From Prosopocoilus inquinatus (Eukaryota; Arthropoda; Insecta; Coleoptera; Lucanidae): 64,000 bases of DNA. The stretch is taken from the NCBI GenBank assembly GCA_036172665.1, contig CM069870.1:26510001-26574000 (forward strand), in the 5' to 3' direction. Below are positions 34,980 through 46,641 of this stretch, in pieces; position 1 is the first letter of the stretch, and every line of letters starts with the position of its first letter. Under the pieces are notes generated by a model. That model worked only from the letters and a program-made list of their open reading frames with translations. It made no database searches and was not told the DNA's origin. Made by a program: the position numbers and the translations under genes.

Positions 34980-35975
34980 CTAGTTTCCTTTGGATACATT
35001 TATAAAAAAAAAAAACTACGAAACTTGAACTGATAATAAATTTGAACATGTACATTCGTCTATTTTTAAAATTATTAGAAAGTGTCGTAAGGGAAAATTT
35101 AAAATCGTACAATGAATTCTACATATATTCTACATTGAATTTGTTTTACACTTTATTTGCAAACTGTAAATGCAAATACAAACAGAAATGTGAAATCATA
35201 ATTTTCAACAATATTACATAACGTTAAAACGACAAACTCTTGACAGTCGATCGAACCATAATAAAAACTAATTATAAAATACATTAACAAAATCAGTTAA
35301 TTGTGTTTCGTTTTGAATCATTCAAATAAAGCTTTGTTCAAAATCGGCCTTTAATAAAAACAGGTAGAAATGTAATTAATTTGAATCGAGGAGGAACTCA
35401 AATTCGGACGTAAATCCACTGCGGGAAATAAATAATTGCGAGAGATGGCGTGTTAAATTAACACAATCAATCAGACGTTCAAAAGAAAACACTCGAAAGA
35501 CAAACGGTTTAAAGGAAGAAAAAGTAGCACTGAAAGGTGCGATCGGACGTTCTAAGAATTAAAGAAAAAAGCGACATAAATTTGGATACCGAACAGGTGT
35601 TCCTTTTAATGAACATTCCGACGCGAGCGACACGTAGCGACGCATGTGAACGGCGAATGGTGCGAGGAGGATGCATAATTTGCATTAGCTTAATTGAATA
35701 CAGTCGCACGAATGACAAAGAAAATATGTTCCGGGGATCGCGTGCGCTTGACAAGGAGAGAATTTATACATAATAAATGCTAATGCATGACATCATCTAT
35801 GAAAGAGGATGATGAATGCGAACGTCCGCTTTCAAAACGAAGAAAAATATACGAAACGTATCCGAAATCGATATGAGTGAAGAAGTTCACGTCACACTAA
35901 TTCTTCAGGTGATTAGATTTCAGTACACATCTGATGAGTGGGTTGCACAATAATACTACAACGTATCATTAGTTT
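34980..35975. other. Non-coding, nothing identified
   Basis: A GC-richer block at 35500-35760 with short palindromic ATGCAT/TAATGC motifs looks like single-copy DNA. No domain or repeat recognised. Confidence 0.35.
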
Positions 35976-35984
35976 TAGACTGTT

Positions 35985-37023
35985 TTCACACGACGCTATA
36001 GCGATACCACATATCGTGGATAATATGTATACACCGTGATCACGGTGAACGATATATTAGGTGACGCCACAAGAGAACTCTTCCGTGTGTCGATATGTGT
36101 ACGAAAGCGCGAGATCAATTACGTGAGCGGCAGCTGAAAGAGGGGTTCAAATATCAATGCGCGAGAGAGCATTGTATTTAATCCTTCAGCATGACATACC
36201 ATTACAATATTTCTCGCAGTTGCGTGCGCGTTCCTAAGGCCTGCGCTGCCACCTATTAATTCTTTACTGTGACCATGATTCAGAAATGTCTCCCGATATT
36301 TTCTAGATGAGCAGAACATCAAAAAATAAACTTATCTTTTAATTAATTTTTTTTTCAAAAATAAATAATAAAGGAGTTATAAGCCCTGAAAGAGGGCTGA
36401 AATATATTGTTTTTTGGCAACATCTTCTGTATCCATCAACTTATAAAACTAATATTATAAAAGCAGATATAAGGCACCTAACTGCACATTAACAACAATT
36501 TGTTAGATCCTCCACCATACTTTTTAAAGGGTAGTCTCGTAAGGGTTGCTTTCAGTATTTTATTCCTAACTTTTTATTTTTTAAATATTTCATTAAAAAT
36601 TTGTGAAGCAAATATTCTTAAGATTATTTGGCACAAAAAAATTCTCTTATTGCATTTCTATAGACTCAATCGTTTTAGAATAATTGAAGTTTAAGAGTTA
36701 GTATGCATCTGTTACGTAATGTTAATGCGCTAAAATTTAACAATTTCTTATTTTTCAGTTTTCGAGAAAAAAATATATAAAAAGGCGACCTTATTTTTGA
36801 TGTTCTATTCACCATGAAAATGTCGGGAGACATTTCTGAATCATGGTGTATATGGTCACCATCTCGCACAACATCAAAAATACTTACTTTTATATGAACA
36901 GTTTACACTTGTTCGTCATACAATGTAAGCTTGATGTATTATGAACATGTGATAACCGTTCATTTAAGAACAGAACCATACACTGTCCGTGATATATGGT
37001 ATCGCTGTAGTGTCGTGTGTGAA
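35985..37023. mobile_element. Long-TIR DNA element, ~1.04 kb
   Basis: The outer ends are inverted: TTCACACGACGCTATAGCG on the left, and TTCACACACGACACTACAGCG when the right is inverted, both followed by ATACCA. A second matching zone lies far inside. ATGATTCAGAAATGTCTCCC at 36275-36294 pairs with its inverse at 36825-36844, and both continue to AGAACATCAAAAA. So the TIRs are about 350 bp (left) and 250 bp (right), with unequal, diverged middles. No transposase is seen. Superfamily and target duplication are unresolved. Confidence 0.65.
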
Positions 37024-37364
37024 TGAATTATAATTTGGATAAGCTCCAAAACGAATAGTTTTAAGTTCTACATAGAGTTTCTGATCAAGAAGACAATTTT
37101 CTTAATAAATTTGAAAACTTTGTTATAGTAACAGTAAAACATTATTTCGAGTTTAGAGAAGGCAAATCTGTTATGCGTCACTAAAAAAACAGTGAAGATT
37201 TTATTTGAAACACATTATTTTTTGTAACTACGAAAAATAACTGCATGAGTAACTGTGTAATAGTTCCTAAGAGTTTTAAAGAACAAATATTTAAAATGAC
37301 TAAAAATAAAAATACGCTCCTCTCATAATCTACCTACTAATGTGGCAAAAGTTTATTTTAATAA

Positions 37365-37491
37365 GGCCTGGTTTTCCATTACAGTTTAAGTTTAAGCTTC
37401 GTTTTATTCCCGTGGTAACGATTGTAAGGACAATTGTTCCCATGGGAATAGAACGGAGCTTAAAGTTAAACCCCAATTGAAAAACTGGCCC
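37365..37491. mobile_element. TAA-flanked MITE, 127 bp
   Basis: Begins GGCCTGGTTTTCCATTACAG and ends with a diverged inverse (CAATTGAAAAACTGGCCC); TAA flanks both sides (37362-37364 and 37492-37494). Inner arms share CCCGTGGTAACG with CCCATGGGAAT-type inverse. PIF/Harbinger-type. Its right TAA is also the left TAA of the next MITE. Confidence 0.82.
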
Positions 37492-37494
37492 TAA

Positions 37495-37622
37495 GGTCTA
37501 GTTTTACAATTGCAGCTCAACTTTGAGCTGAGGTTTAAACCCTTGGCAACGATTATTTCAACAATTGTTGTGAAGGATTTAAGCTTCGGCTCAAAGTTAA
37601 ACCGTCATTGTAAAACTGGGCC
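37495..37622. mobile_element. TAA-flanked MITE, 128 bp, adjacent to the previous one
   Basis: Begins GGTCTAGTTTTACAATTGC and ends with the inverse AATTGTAAAACTGGGCC-like sequence, with TAA at 37492-37494 and 37623-37625. The arms contain CAACTTTGAGCTGAGG against CTTCGGCTCAAAGTT. It is the long form of the family that includes 31537-31636. Confidence 0.87.
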
Positions 37623-38035
37623 TAAGGCAGATATTTCAAACTTTAAATTTTGGTTTATTCCTATGCCTACAGTTATTAAGACTATTGTTTCTAAATTTAA
37701 GTTAACACATGACCCACGGTATAACATTTTAGCAATTTAGTAGGAATTAATTTTATAACTTTTCCAAGGAACCAAAATCGCCTGTAATTTGAATACTACG
37801 GTTCATGTGAGAGAATTCAACAAAAAGGTTGAAAGCAGGAAGATACAAAAAAAATTTTTGGTTCCAAATTCGGCAGGGTTGGAAGGACACATTACCTTAC
37901 CTGTTGATGCAATTGGAGCTTTACCGACTATTTCAAATGCTAAAAACCTGGCAGGTCAGAAAAAGCTTTTGAAGCTTGCAGGTCCAGGGCCCAAAAATAT
38001 AAAATAAAATATCATGTGGACTCAACGAACTCTAT

Positions 38036-39510
38036 TCAACTTTCGGCCGCTGAAATTACGAAAAGAGGGAAACCGAAATTCTGCGTCACTTGTTACTGCT
38101 GCGTTTCCAAAAAGAGTAAAAATGACTTACAAGTTATTTAACGAAAAGCCAGGGAAATTATCTCCAAATCAAGCATTGGCAATAATAATTGATGCTAATC
38201 TTTCTACTTAGTCACTTAGTTACTTTCAGTTTAACCTGATACGCAGCCAAGCTAAAAGCCTAAGCAGCTCTCTTTATCTATCCTATCAAAGTAAAAACCG
38301 CTAAACAATTATGTTATCCTTCTAAAATTAACATAACAAAAAAGTTTTCGAAATCAAGCTTCAGACCATTATTGATCATACTGTAATACATTTATGTGAC
38401 GTGCAACAAGAAGTCCTTAGAACTATTCCTTCATTAGAAAAAGTACATTTGAAAACGGGGCTATGATGGGGCTGACCAAAATACATATAAGCAGAAGTTT
38501 TCAGAAAAAGAAAGTACCGATGAAAATATGTTCAGTATCTCTATGGTCCTCCCTCTACAGCTTTTCATTGGCGGTCGAAACAGCAATGCTATTATTTGGC
38601 AAAATCCTTCGCCTTCTTCCACCAGATACCGTCGGCCCATTAAATCTTTTCGCAGAAATAATCAAAACAGAAATTAAAAGAGTTGAGGACCAAATAGATG
38701 CACTAATATCTACAAAAAATTTTATGGACAATACTAATTTTTTTGTAATAGACAGAATGATCTTGTGTATGATAGACGGGAAAGTGTGCAATGCCATTGC
38801 ATCATGTGCATCAACGCAGACTTGTTATTTATGTGGTGCTAAGCCTCGAGACATGAATGACCCAGAAGGAATAGTTGAAAAATCAGTTGGAAAAGATTTT
38901 CTGTACTTTGGATTGTCACCACTACACTCATGGATCCGTTTCTTTGAGTGTCTATTGCACATCTCATATAAACTAGCGGGCAACTTAGGCAAGCTTGTGG
39001 AAACGCAAACAAAAACAAAGTTGTTTAAAAAAAAGAAAACAAGTGCAAGAGGTATCTAAAAGGGAACTAGGTCTGTTACTTGATATGCCAAAACAGCAAA
39101 CAGGAAATACAAAGATGGAAGTACTGCTCGAATTTTTTTTAAGAATGCAAAAATGTGTGGAGATAACCGGGCTCAATTTAGAATTTCTCGTTTAATTTTG
39201 AAATGTTTATATTGTGGTTACCATTAAATTTGAACAAGTTACAACAATAGGGCAACTTTCTGAAGTAGCTCAAGATACCCGAAACAAACATAACAGGCAG
39301 TACAGAGAATTATTCACCAGAAAAACCTCTAGACTGGATACTAATATAGATTTATTGCATAAACTTTTAATTACTTCTGTTCCACTAATTGCAAGTTTAC
39401 GTGCCTCTCCAAAAACAAATTGTGGAGAGATTATTCGAGAAGTTTTAGAAATATTGGCAGATCCTTCAGATTTTTTTCCTTTTTTTCCCTTTAGTGCTTC
39501 AATTTGGTAG
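38036..39510 (+). pseudogene. Transib/RAG1-like DDE transposase relic
   Basis: Several plus-strand frames form one decayed protein. An N-terminal block reads FNEKPGKLSPNQALAIIIDA. A central zinc-binding region reads MIDGKVCNAIASCASTQTCY with CGAKP, then FGLSPLHSWIRFFECLLHIS. Next come ELGLLLDMPKQQTGNT and, in another frame, STARIFFKNAKM. The C-terminal block reads GQLSEVAQDTRNKHNRQYRE, then KTSRLD and LHKLLITSVPLIASLR. The order CxxC, LH-x-W-I-R-F-F, R-x-x-LGL, N-x-x-x-ARxF, S-E-x-x-x-x-x-RNK parallels the RAG1 core and Transib transposases, with the Glu of LSEVAQ at the place of the last catalytic acid. Large deletions remove the first Asp region, and frameshifts near 39000, 39060 and 39195 break it. 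No TIRs were recognised. The assignment rests on remembered family patterns. Confidence 0.6.
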
Positions 39511-39721
39511 TTTTAGTTCAGTTTTTGTGTTTAGAAGTAGGCATTTTACGAAATTTTGTTTTCTTTCTTATGCAAGGTTTAGATGTAAGAAGAGGGGTAG
39601 GTTCACCTACCATCTGAAACTCACCTTGTGATTTGTGCCATGAAATTTAATCCCAATCTGTCCGCATGAAATATACATATATCTCATATGACACAATGAA
39701 GTTATTATTATAATTATTATT

Positions 39722-39846
39722 AATTGAAGTTTGTTCTTGTCTGATGAAAATTGTAAGTACAAAGTCTTTTAATCTCGAACCGGACAGAAATATGAAGGGA
39801 AAACACTCAACGTTTCGCTATAAATTTATAGCTTCGTCAGGAGTGA
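39722..39846 (-). repeat. Hammerhead-like repeat (family P4), minus orientation
   Basis: The minus strand has CTGACGAAG, a stem GCTATAAATTTATAGC, GAAACG and TTGAGTG at 39807-39842, all parts of a hammerhead-like core (CTGANGA, paired stem II, GAAAC). Downstream on that strand follow TTCATATTTCTGTCCGG, TTCGAGATT and a conserved tail to about 39722. It is the same family as 46717-46840. Probably a Penelope-type terminal repeat. Confidence 0.65.
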
Positions 39847-39894
39847 AAAAAAGTGACTCCCGTTTTCAAAGCTCTGGGGATCATTTAGCAAAGT

Positions 39895-40245
39895 CCGATG
39901 ATACTGATTCTGACTAAAAATTAAATGTTCTTAAAACTTTAGCTTTAATTTCTGTATTATTTTATATTATTTTGTAATCAGAATCATCAAAATTTGCTGC
40001 TATAATGATTCTGACTATAATTAAAAATTACTTGTCCATGTTCTTAAACTTCTAGCTTCAGAATCATCAGAGTTTGTTATTCTTATGATTCTGTTTCTAA
40101 TTAATTTTTTTGTCTATGTTCTTAAAGTTCTTCTATCTTTGAATTAAAAAATAAATCTTTTATCAGAGTTTGCTACTCTGATGATTCTGTTTCTAATTAG
40201 AAATTATTTGCCAGTGTTCTTAAAGTTCTAGCTTTGAATTAAAAA
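39895..40245. repeat. Degenerate minisatellite, unit 80-101 bp, about four units
   Basis: TGATTCTG recurs at 39905, 40006, 40086 and 40182 (spacing 101, 80, 96). Each is followed by a related sequence: ACTAAAAATT or TTTCTAATTA, then GTTCTTAAA and TAGCTTT-like blocks. CAGAATCATCAGAGTTTG with its inverse CTCTGATGATTCTG makes each unit partly palindromic. It starts about 50 bp from the family P4 hammerhead-like repeat and may belong to the same element. Confidence 0.7.
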
Positions 40246-40249
40246 AATA

Positions 40250-42800
40250 TTTTATTTATCACAATATCATTTCATTTTATTAACAGGATAAATAACTGAT
40301 AAGAAGCTGTCAGACACGTGCAGCAATCAATTATTAAATTATTATTCAAATACAAATTTAAATTTCGTGATAAAAATACACCTTGCTGTTTAAATAATAA
40401 TAATAATAATGAGCGCGTGGCAGCTTCTAACCAATTGTAAATCTGGGACATAGGAGTTCTATGAATTACATTCCTTAAAATTCAATGCCACTTTTCTTAA
40501 AATCTTTTATTCTTTGCTCTATTTTCCAGAATGTTATTTTAAAATATCATGCCCTGTCTCACCCGTTAATGTTAATTTTTCATATAATGCAGATATTAAG
40601 TATTAAAAAAAAATACATCCAAAACATGATTACTGTTTTGTGTTTTATTGCTAATAGCCATTAAAACCATTCTCTTTCTTCAAATTTGATTCATTAAATA
40701 AATAAGTTAATTAATAATTTTAATAATTCACTGCATTTTTTTTACATTTGTAGCATTGAATTTATTCGAGATGAATGAAAAAATGAAAATAAAACACCTA
40801 CACCTTCTATAATTTTTTTTAAATTCGCAGGAGTACCTTGAAATTTTGGCGTTAAAAGCGAGCTTTGTCCTCGGTCAAACGAGGTTCGTCATTGGTCAAT
40901 TCCCGCCACTTACCAACGACGAAACTCGTTTTTAGTGCCAAAATTTCAAAGTACTTCCACGAATTAAAAAACAGAGTAATGAATTTGAACAACAGCATGC
41001 ATTTTTCACCTTACATATACAAGTGACGAGCAAAAGTTTAAAAACCCCTAAGTATTTCAAATACTGTTAAAGATACACTTATAGAATTCGGTTGTTATGT
41101 ATTAATAGCTATTCTCAATGATTTACTGCCAGTTTCCGGTTTAACTCGCATCAGCTTTAAAATTTTAAATAGAAAACCCTGTGTATTATTACGTTTTTGG
41201 ATTTTCCACTCAATTTTACATCATTTGTATTCACATACATCCAAACTGAAATACGAATTGTTCTGATGATTATGCTGAGTTTCAATAACTCAATTTTGTT
41301 TTTTATTGCAATTCTAAACATAAAAATTCTAATAATTCTTTAAACAAATGACATAAAGAAGTGATACTGTCAAAAACACAAAAAAGTTTGTAATTCGATC
41401 TTTTGTACATTTCGAAGAAGAAATCAGTGTGTCATAAATTCCTACTTATTCTCATTACAAGACATGAAAAAAAAAGTAAGCTCAAACTGAAGCATAATAT
41501 TTTCGTAGTCCCCGCTTTCACAAACGAAACGAAAGAGGGAGTTACAAACCTCTAAAGTTATTTTAGGAATTCACAAAAATATTTAACGAGGCGAAACAAT
41601 TCGCCAAAAGATTTGAGGCCAATTAATTTTTTTTAAAACCTCCGTTTGTTTATATTGAATTTCAGGTTTGCGGAATTTTCTCATTTTTATTTGCGTCAGT
41701 TAGCTACGTACCCGAATCGAACGGAGAGTGGAAAATGTTTAAGGTAAATCTTTTATGAGAAATACCTTTAAAGAAAGGCTACATTAAACAACTTACATAA
41801 TAGACTCCATAAACACGTACACAATAGATTTGAAACTTTTTGCTTCATATTTTCCCTACACATAAAGTATTTTGAGAACTTTAAAACTTTGGAAAATTGA
41901 ATACATTTATGATGATATTTCTGTACTACGTTTAGAGGAAACTTTAGTAGCTGCTGCACGGAAATTTTATTTACCAAGTTCTCTGCCGGCATAAAAGTAG
42001 ATTGTTGTCAAAGTTTAAGCGGCTTTATTACAAATATAAAGATCAGAAGTAATTGAAAAAAGTTTATGTTTTCCGAGTGCTTTCAGCTTAACTAACTTCC
42101 AGCGAAAGGCTTTCGCGTAAATGTGTTACAAACTGGAGTGCAGTGATAGAATATACTCGCTGAAATAAATTTGAAGCAAGCGAATATTTCATAATGATAA
42201 TTAAATACAATGAATTGCATTATTGCTGAGTTTTATATTCAATAGAACCGGCGAATATTCATAGTTTCATATTGGAAAAAAGACTGGCGTTCTGCCAGTC
42301 AGTTAGAACTGAAGGCAATTGATATATTCTACAATTATTTATACATCACAGGTGGTTTGGTTTTGAATACTTGAAGAAATAGAATCCTGCTCATGCTATG
42401 TGTTACATGCAAGTATGCTTTCATAAAATATATTTTAAAAAGTAATTGTCGACGTACGTTTCAGTCTTATTAAACCTCATTAAGACAATATAATAGAGAT
42501 ATAAACCCGAAGATAAACAACAACAAATGAAGAACAGACCTGGAAACCGAAGGCACAACCAATAAACTCTGATCCATCATGTGATTATTTGCATCGTTTT
42601 CTAATGCCAGAACTCGGTGAAATCTTGTGACAGGTCAACTTATCGCGCTTTACATTTACTTATGACTTGAATTACCTAATGTGTGAATTTTAATTTTTTA
42701 TTGATTTAACGCCCCACAGAACTCTGGACGTCAAATTAAAAAAAAAAAACATAATAGAAGTCCGGTGATTCGAAAGAAAATACACGTAACTAAACGTTAT
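40250..42800. other. Non-coding stretch with one MITE
   Basis: Includes an (AAT)5-type microsatellite at 40395-40412, the hairpin MITE listed separately at 40819-40967, and an isolated Tc1-like end (AAGTGACGAGCAAAAGTTT) at about 41028-41046 with no partner found. No coding region is recognised. Confidence 0.45.
40819..40967. repeat. Hairpin MITE, ~149 bp
   Basis: Arms of about 43 bp (TTGAAATTTTGGCGTTAAAA against TTTTTAGTGCCAAAATTTCAA) are inverted. The centre holds a second, overlapping inverted pair (AAACGAGGTTCGTCATTGG against CCAACGACGAAACTCGTTT), so two nested pairings are possible. Non-autonomous element; target duplication unclear. Confidence 0.75.
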
Positions 42801-42810
42801 TGTAATATCT

Positions 42811-43335
42811 AAGTGTCGGACATTCTTAGGATATCTGGTAAAAACCAGTATAAATAAACAAAACAGCGACGTAGATTTCAACATCGCCGCTGAACGGCTT
42901 ATATGCCCGAGGCACTCTCACCCTCGCGCTCATTGCATCAGAGCCAACCGTTTGATGTAAATTACGTGTGTAACATAATTGCCTTTATAGTTTCTTTCAA
43001 ATTAATAATTATGAAAACTTTATAATTATTTAATGTAGCTTTTAAAAAGACTGGCATAATACATTTAATTCATATCAATTATAGCGCCGTCACTGCAAAA
43101 AGAATGCGAGTTCATTTCGGAATGAATCGATTATGTAAACAAGTTTTTATATCCAGTCGACCAGAACTGTAGTGGTCACTGCCTGCCGCATAGACTTCTC
43201 GGGCTTCGACTGGTTATTGGTTTGTTTTTACAGGACAGACGCGTTAAAACTTTTTCCGACTATGATCGCTTCAGCATATTAGTAGTTTCTCATATATTTA
43301 ACGAAACCTTTCGCCTAAAATGCGCCTAGGCCTGG
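42811..43335. mobile_element. Unclassified repeat family R, copy 1 (interrupted)
   Basis: Matches 52425-52814 over its whole length at high identity by eye. It starts AAGTGTCGGACATTC and ends CCTAGGCCTGG. A 7-bp direct repeat TAATATC flanks it (42803-42809 and 43336-43342), showing it inserted as a unit. About 140 bp absent from copy 2 lie between GCTCATTGCA and TAGCGCCGTC (roughly 42945-43083). There are no inverted ends and no poly-A tail. See copy 2 for internal features. Confidence 0.75.
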
Positions 43336-43344
43336 TAATATCAT

Positions 43345-44030
43345 AAGCAAGAACTTGAATCAATTATATATTTGCGTCTATTTTCAAGACTGCTAAGTTT
43401 GGCATTCAAGTATATTGTGGTGTATGTGTAAGTGTTATGTTTCGCTTAAATACACCCATCTCTGATCATTTAACTTTAACACAAGTCTCAGGTCGAACAA
43501 GCATTCGAGCGCAACTTGCCAACACATTTTCTGCAATTCTGTAAGGATTGTATGGTACGTAAGTCCGTAAATTTAATCAATAAATAAATTATTCTTAATA
43601 ACAGATCCCAGAAACATCAAACATGCGTCCAAATGGCTCAATTAGCTACAAAATATTGTTAACAGAAAATGTGTGATTTGCATTTATAAGATCAATATAG
43701 AAAGTTACAATTGTAATACTCCTATTATTTATCAAAAACTATATTAATAATTACTAATTACATTAAAAAAAATAAAATTAAATAAAAAGAAACAAAACTA
43801 TACATAAAATAAAATTTAAATCAACGTATAGGTACTCTCTCACTCGTTTACACACCGAACGATAACAGTTTCAAAAATTTTATTAATTAATTTTAATTTA
43901 AAATCAGCTCTTTTTCGAATTTAAAATCTAATTTTAGATAGCTTCACTGTCGATTTTAGCGTTTTTGTAATTATGTAAATAAAACTAGAAAATTGAAAAT
44001 AGGAGGTAAATTATTTACTCTCGGTTTGGT
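43345..44030. other. Non-coding, nothing identified
   Basis: Very AT-rich between 43700 and 44000; no repeats or coding signal recognised. Confidence 0.4.
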
Positions 44031-44914
44031 ATTAGCAGTGGCGGATTTAGCTCTTGAGAGGCCCCAGGCGCAATCCCATTATTTAAAAGACCCTCTCTCT
44101 AAATATTTTCTGCATCACTACAGCTACAGAGTGAATTCTGCGTGCACGTTTTTACTACAGTACTCGCTCTAGATTTAAGTTTACCAACTTTGTAAATCAG
44201 GACAATGTCTTTACAAAATCCAGACATGTCCAAAAACGCGGAACTTTTTAACTTTATTTAAAAAAAAAATTAAAAAACTGTTAGATTAGATTTGCAATGC
44301 AACAACGTACTCACAAACCTCTTAAAATTGAATACTATAACCGCAGACTGTAGATCATACTCATAAAAACAGCTTTCTTTCGCTTAAAAGTTTCAATCTG
44401 GTTTTGAATAGTTTGAATCTGGACTCTGTAGTTGTTGTAACAAACACCTCAGATTTTAATTATTGATTGACAGTTCGTCTACAAATAACTGCAATTCCGT
44501 CCAAACAACACATAAAAATAGTTTGATTCGAAGAGGAAAAAGGATTATCGATCCGGACTGAAATTTCAAGGAAAGTGGTGATTAATCCGTTTGCAAAATA
44601 ACGTCCGTCTTTGAAACTAAACGCGTTTGGACCAAGTTTTTGTGAGCGAAAGAAAGAAAGCACCTAAAGTGTATGGAGTATTCGATAAATTTAATATTTT
44701 CTTATCGCTCCAAACTGACAAATTGCATAATTAATTACAATTACAATTCGAAAGGCAACGTTGCCGTTAACTGGTCGCCTACAGACATCACTCCACTTCT
44801 CTCAAAACAGTAACCGATAATGTCGTTAGTACCACGTTTATGCTGTGGCTGAGGTACGTTTCAAAATCCGCATGCCGTAGCAGAGGTACATTTCAAGATG
44901 CGTGTTTGTGTATT

Positions 44915-45290
44915 ATTGTGGCCTTAAAATTTCGCACGATTTTTTGTCAAGTAGCCTGTTTCTAGTCTTGTCAACCAGGTTTTTTTTTCAAATTTGACAC
45001 TAGTGACATAACACTGAAAAGTCATCTGGTTTTCAGACTGTTGGTTATATTTTAACTACAGCAGTAAATAAGGTAAGAATCAGAATGGAAGTAATAGAAT
45101 TTAACAGAAAAATAAAATAAACATAAGCAATACCTTTTTCTATTATAGAAAGCTTGTGATTTGGCATTCTAAGCATTTCAACATAAAAATTTGGAATCTG
45201 ACATTCAAAATGATTACATAGTTTTGACAATTCGTTAAAAACCGTGTTCACAATGACAAACTGAATCGTGCGAAATTTTAAGGCCGCAAT
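44915..45290. repeat. Nested MITE-like inverted repeat, ~376 bp
   Basis: The 22-bp sequence GGCCTTAAAATTTCGCACGA plus TT at 44920-44941 is exactly inverted at 45264-45285. The match extends a few bases outward with one mismatch (ATTGTGGCC against ATTGCGGCC). The interior is AT-rich without a domain. It looks like a small DNA element inserted in the larger hAT-type element. Confidence 0.7.
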
Positions 45291-45720
45291 AGTACATTTC
45301 AAAATTCGAAGGTTGTGGCCGAGGTATTATTGGGTTCAAAGAAAAATAAACCGTTTTTTTCGCTGTTGTATGTCTGACTTTGATTTACCATGCTTCGTTA
45401 CGGACTAATGTTACTTGATTTTCATAAATATTTGTCAAAAAATATACTAACCCTGGTCTAATAAAACAAAAATAATAAGTAATGCAATATATCCTTAGGA
45501 GTCGCTTACTTTTATTTTCACCCGATAGTACATTTAAAGATTCGCGTGTTTAGACGCAATCAGGATTAAGATGCTTCGGGTAGCGTTGCCAACTTTTAAT
45601 TTTGTTTCAAATCTGTCTAACCGCTAACAATCAGATTCGTTGCATGGTTTTGCATTTTGTAGTTAGTTACATTTGTTACTATTACATGTCAATAGTGGAT
45701 AGTCGGATAGTTCTTGGTCG

Positions 45721-45822
45721 TAACTTTTGATAAAGCAAATAATTATATTTGCGAAACGTCAAGTAAGTCAGTAAATTACTCTTTTAGCTCGTTTTTAGAA
45801 AGTCTTTTTATTTGTTTCATAT
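45721..45822 (+). repeat. Penelope-type terminal fragment with hammerhead-like motif (family P3)
   Basis: Plus-strand copy of the block at 32119-32218: TTTTGATAAAGCAAATAA, ATATTTGCGAAACGTCAAG, then TAAGTCAGTAAATTACTC and ACGA(G)-type tail. Stem II (GCAAAT/ATTTGC) is fully paired and GAAAC plus GTC are intact; the CTGATGA box is degraded to TTGATAA. It is nested in the hAT-type element. Confidence 0.65.
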
Positions 45823-46641
45823 TACATGTCAGTTAAACTCATTCGTGAATTACCAAAGTGGCGGCAAAATCTTAAATGAATTCCTTCACTAATTTTGGTT
45901 TCAGATTTTGCTTTATTTCTCATCAAAACATTGACTGATAACTTCATTATGAAAAGGCTTATGCTGTAGCTGAGGTGCGTTTCAAGATACGAATGTCGTG
46001 ACCGAGCTACATTTCAAGAAACACTTGTTTAGACATAATCAGGCTTGAGATGCTTTGGCCGGCAACTTCTAAGTTTGTAAATTGGTACGTTGTTTAAAAT
46101 ATTGCGACATGTTCAGAAAAAATCAAGGTTTTTGGAGCGTTATTAAGAATTCTTTTGAATTAATTAAGGAAATTAAGTTCCTTTAATTTGTGAGAATTCT
46201 TCTAAAGTTTGAATTGCATTAACATATTCGCTGAGTTATAGATGATTCCCAGTCAGTGTTGCCACACGAATAAAAGAAGATTTCGCCAAACATTCCTACT
46301 GGAAGCAGCAAAATTGAAATTTTTTGATAACGATTAAATTTACAAATATTTCATTCATTTAGTTATTAATATGTTAGCTTACCAATAAATTGCACTGCGA
46401 AACAAATCCGAGACATACCGCAAAATGCCGGACGGTTGGCAACCCTTCTAAATTTGTTAGTAGTTCTAATCATTTTGATTGTAGTTCTACCATACATATT
46501 TTAAATGGAAATGTTGAAACTATTTTTTCTTGAGGACTGAGATACGAGCCCCCCTTGATTTAAAAGGCCCCAGGCGCGCGCCTCATGCGCCCGTGCGAAA
46601 GTCCGCCACTGTTAATTAGACATAAATTATCTCAAGTATAA

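Larger units (their letters stand above)
44036..46611. mobile_element. hAT-type non-autonomous element, ~2.58 kb, with nested insertions
   Basis: Inverted termini CAGTGGCGGATTTAG and CAGTGGCGGACTT lie at the two edges. Just inside both ends the block AGGCCCCAGGCGC occurs in the same orientation (about 44060 and 46567). The flanking 8-mers (GGTATTAG and TTAATTAG) agree at five of eight positions, compatible with an aged 8-bp hAT duplication. No transposase ORF is visible. The interior holds a nested MITE (44915-45290), a Penelope-type fragment (45721-45822) and a repeated motif described under findings. Confidence 0.65.
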
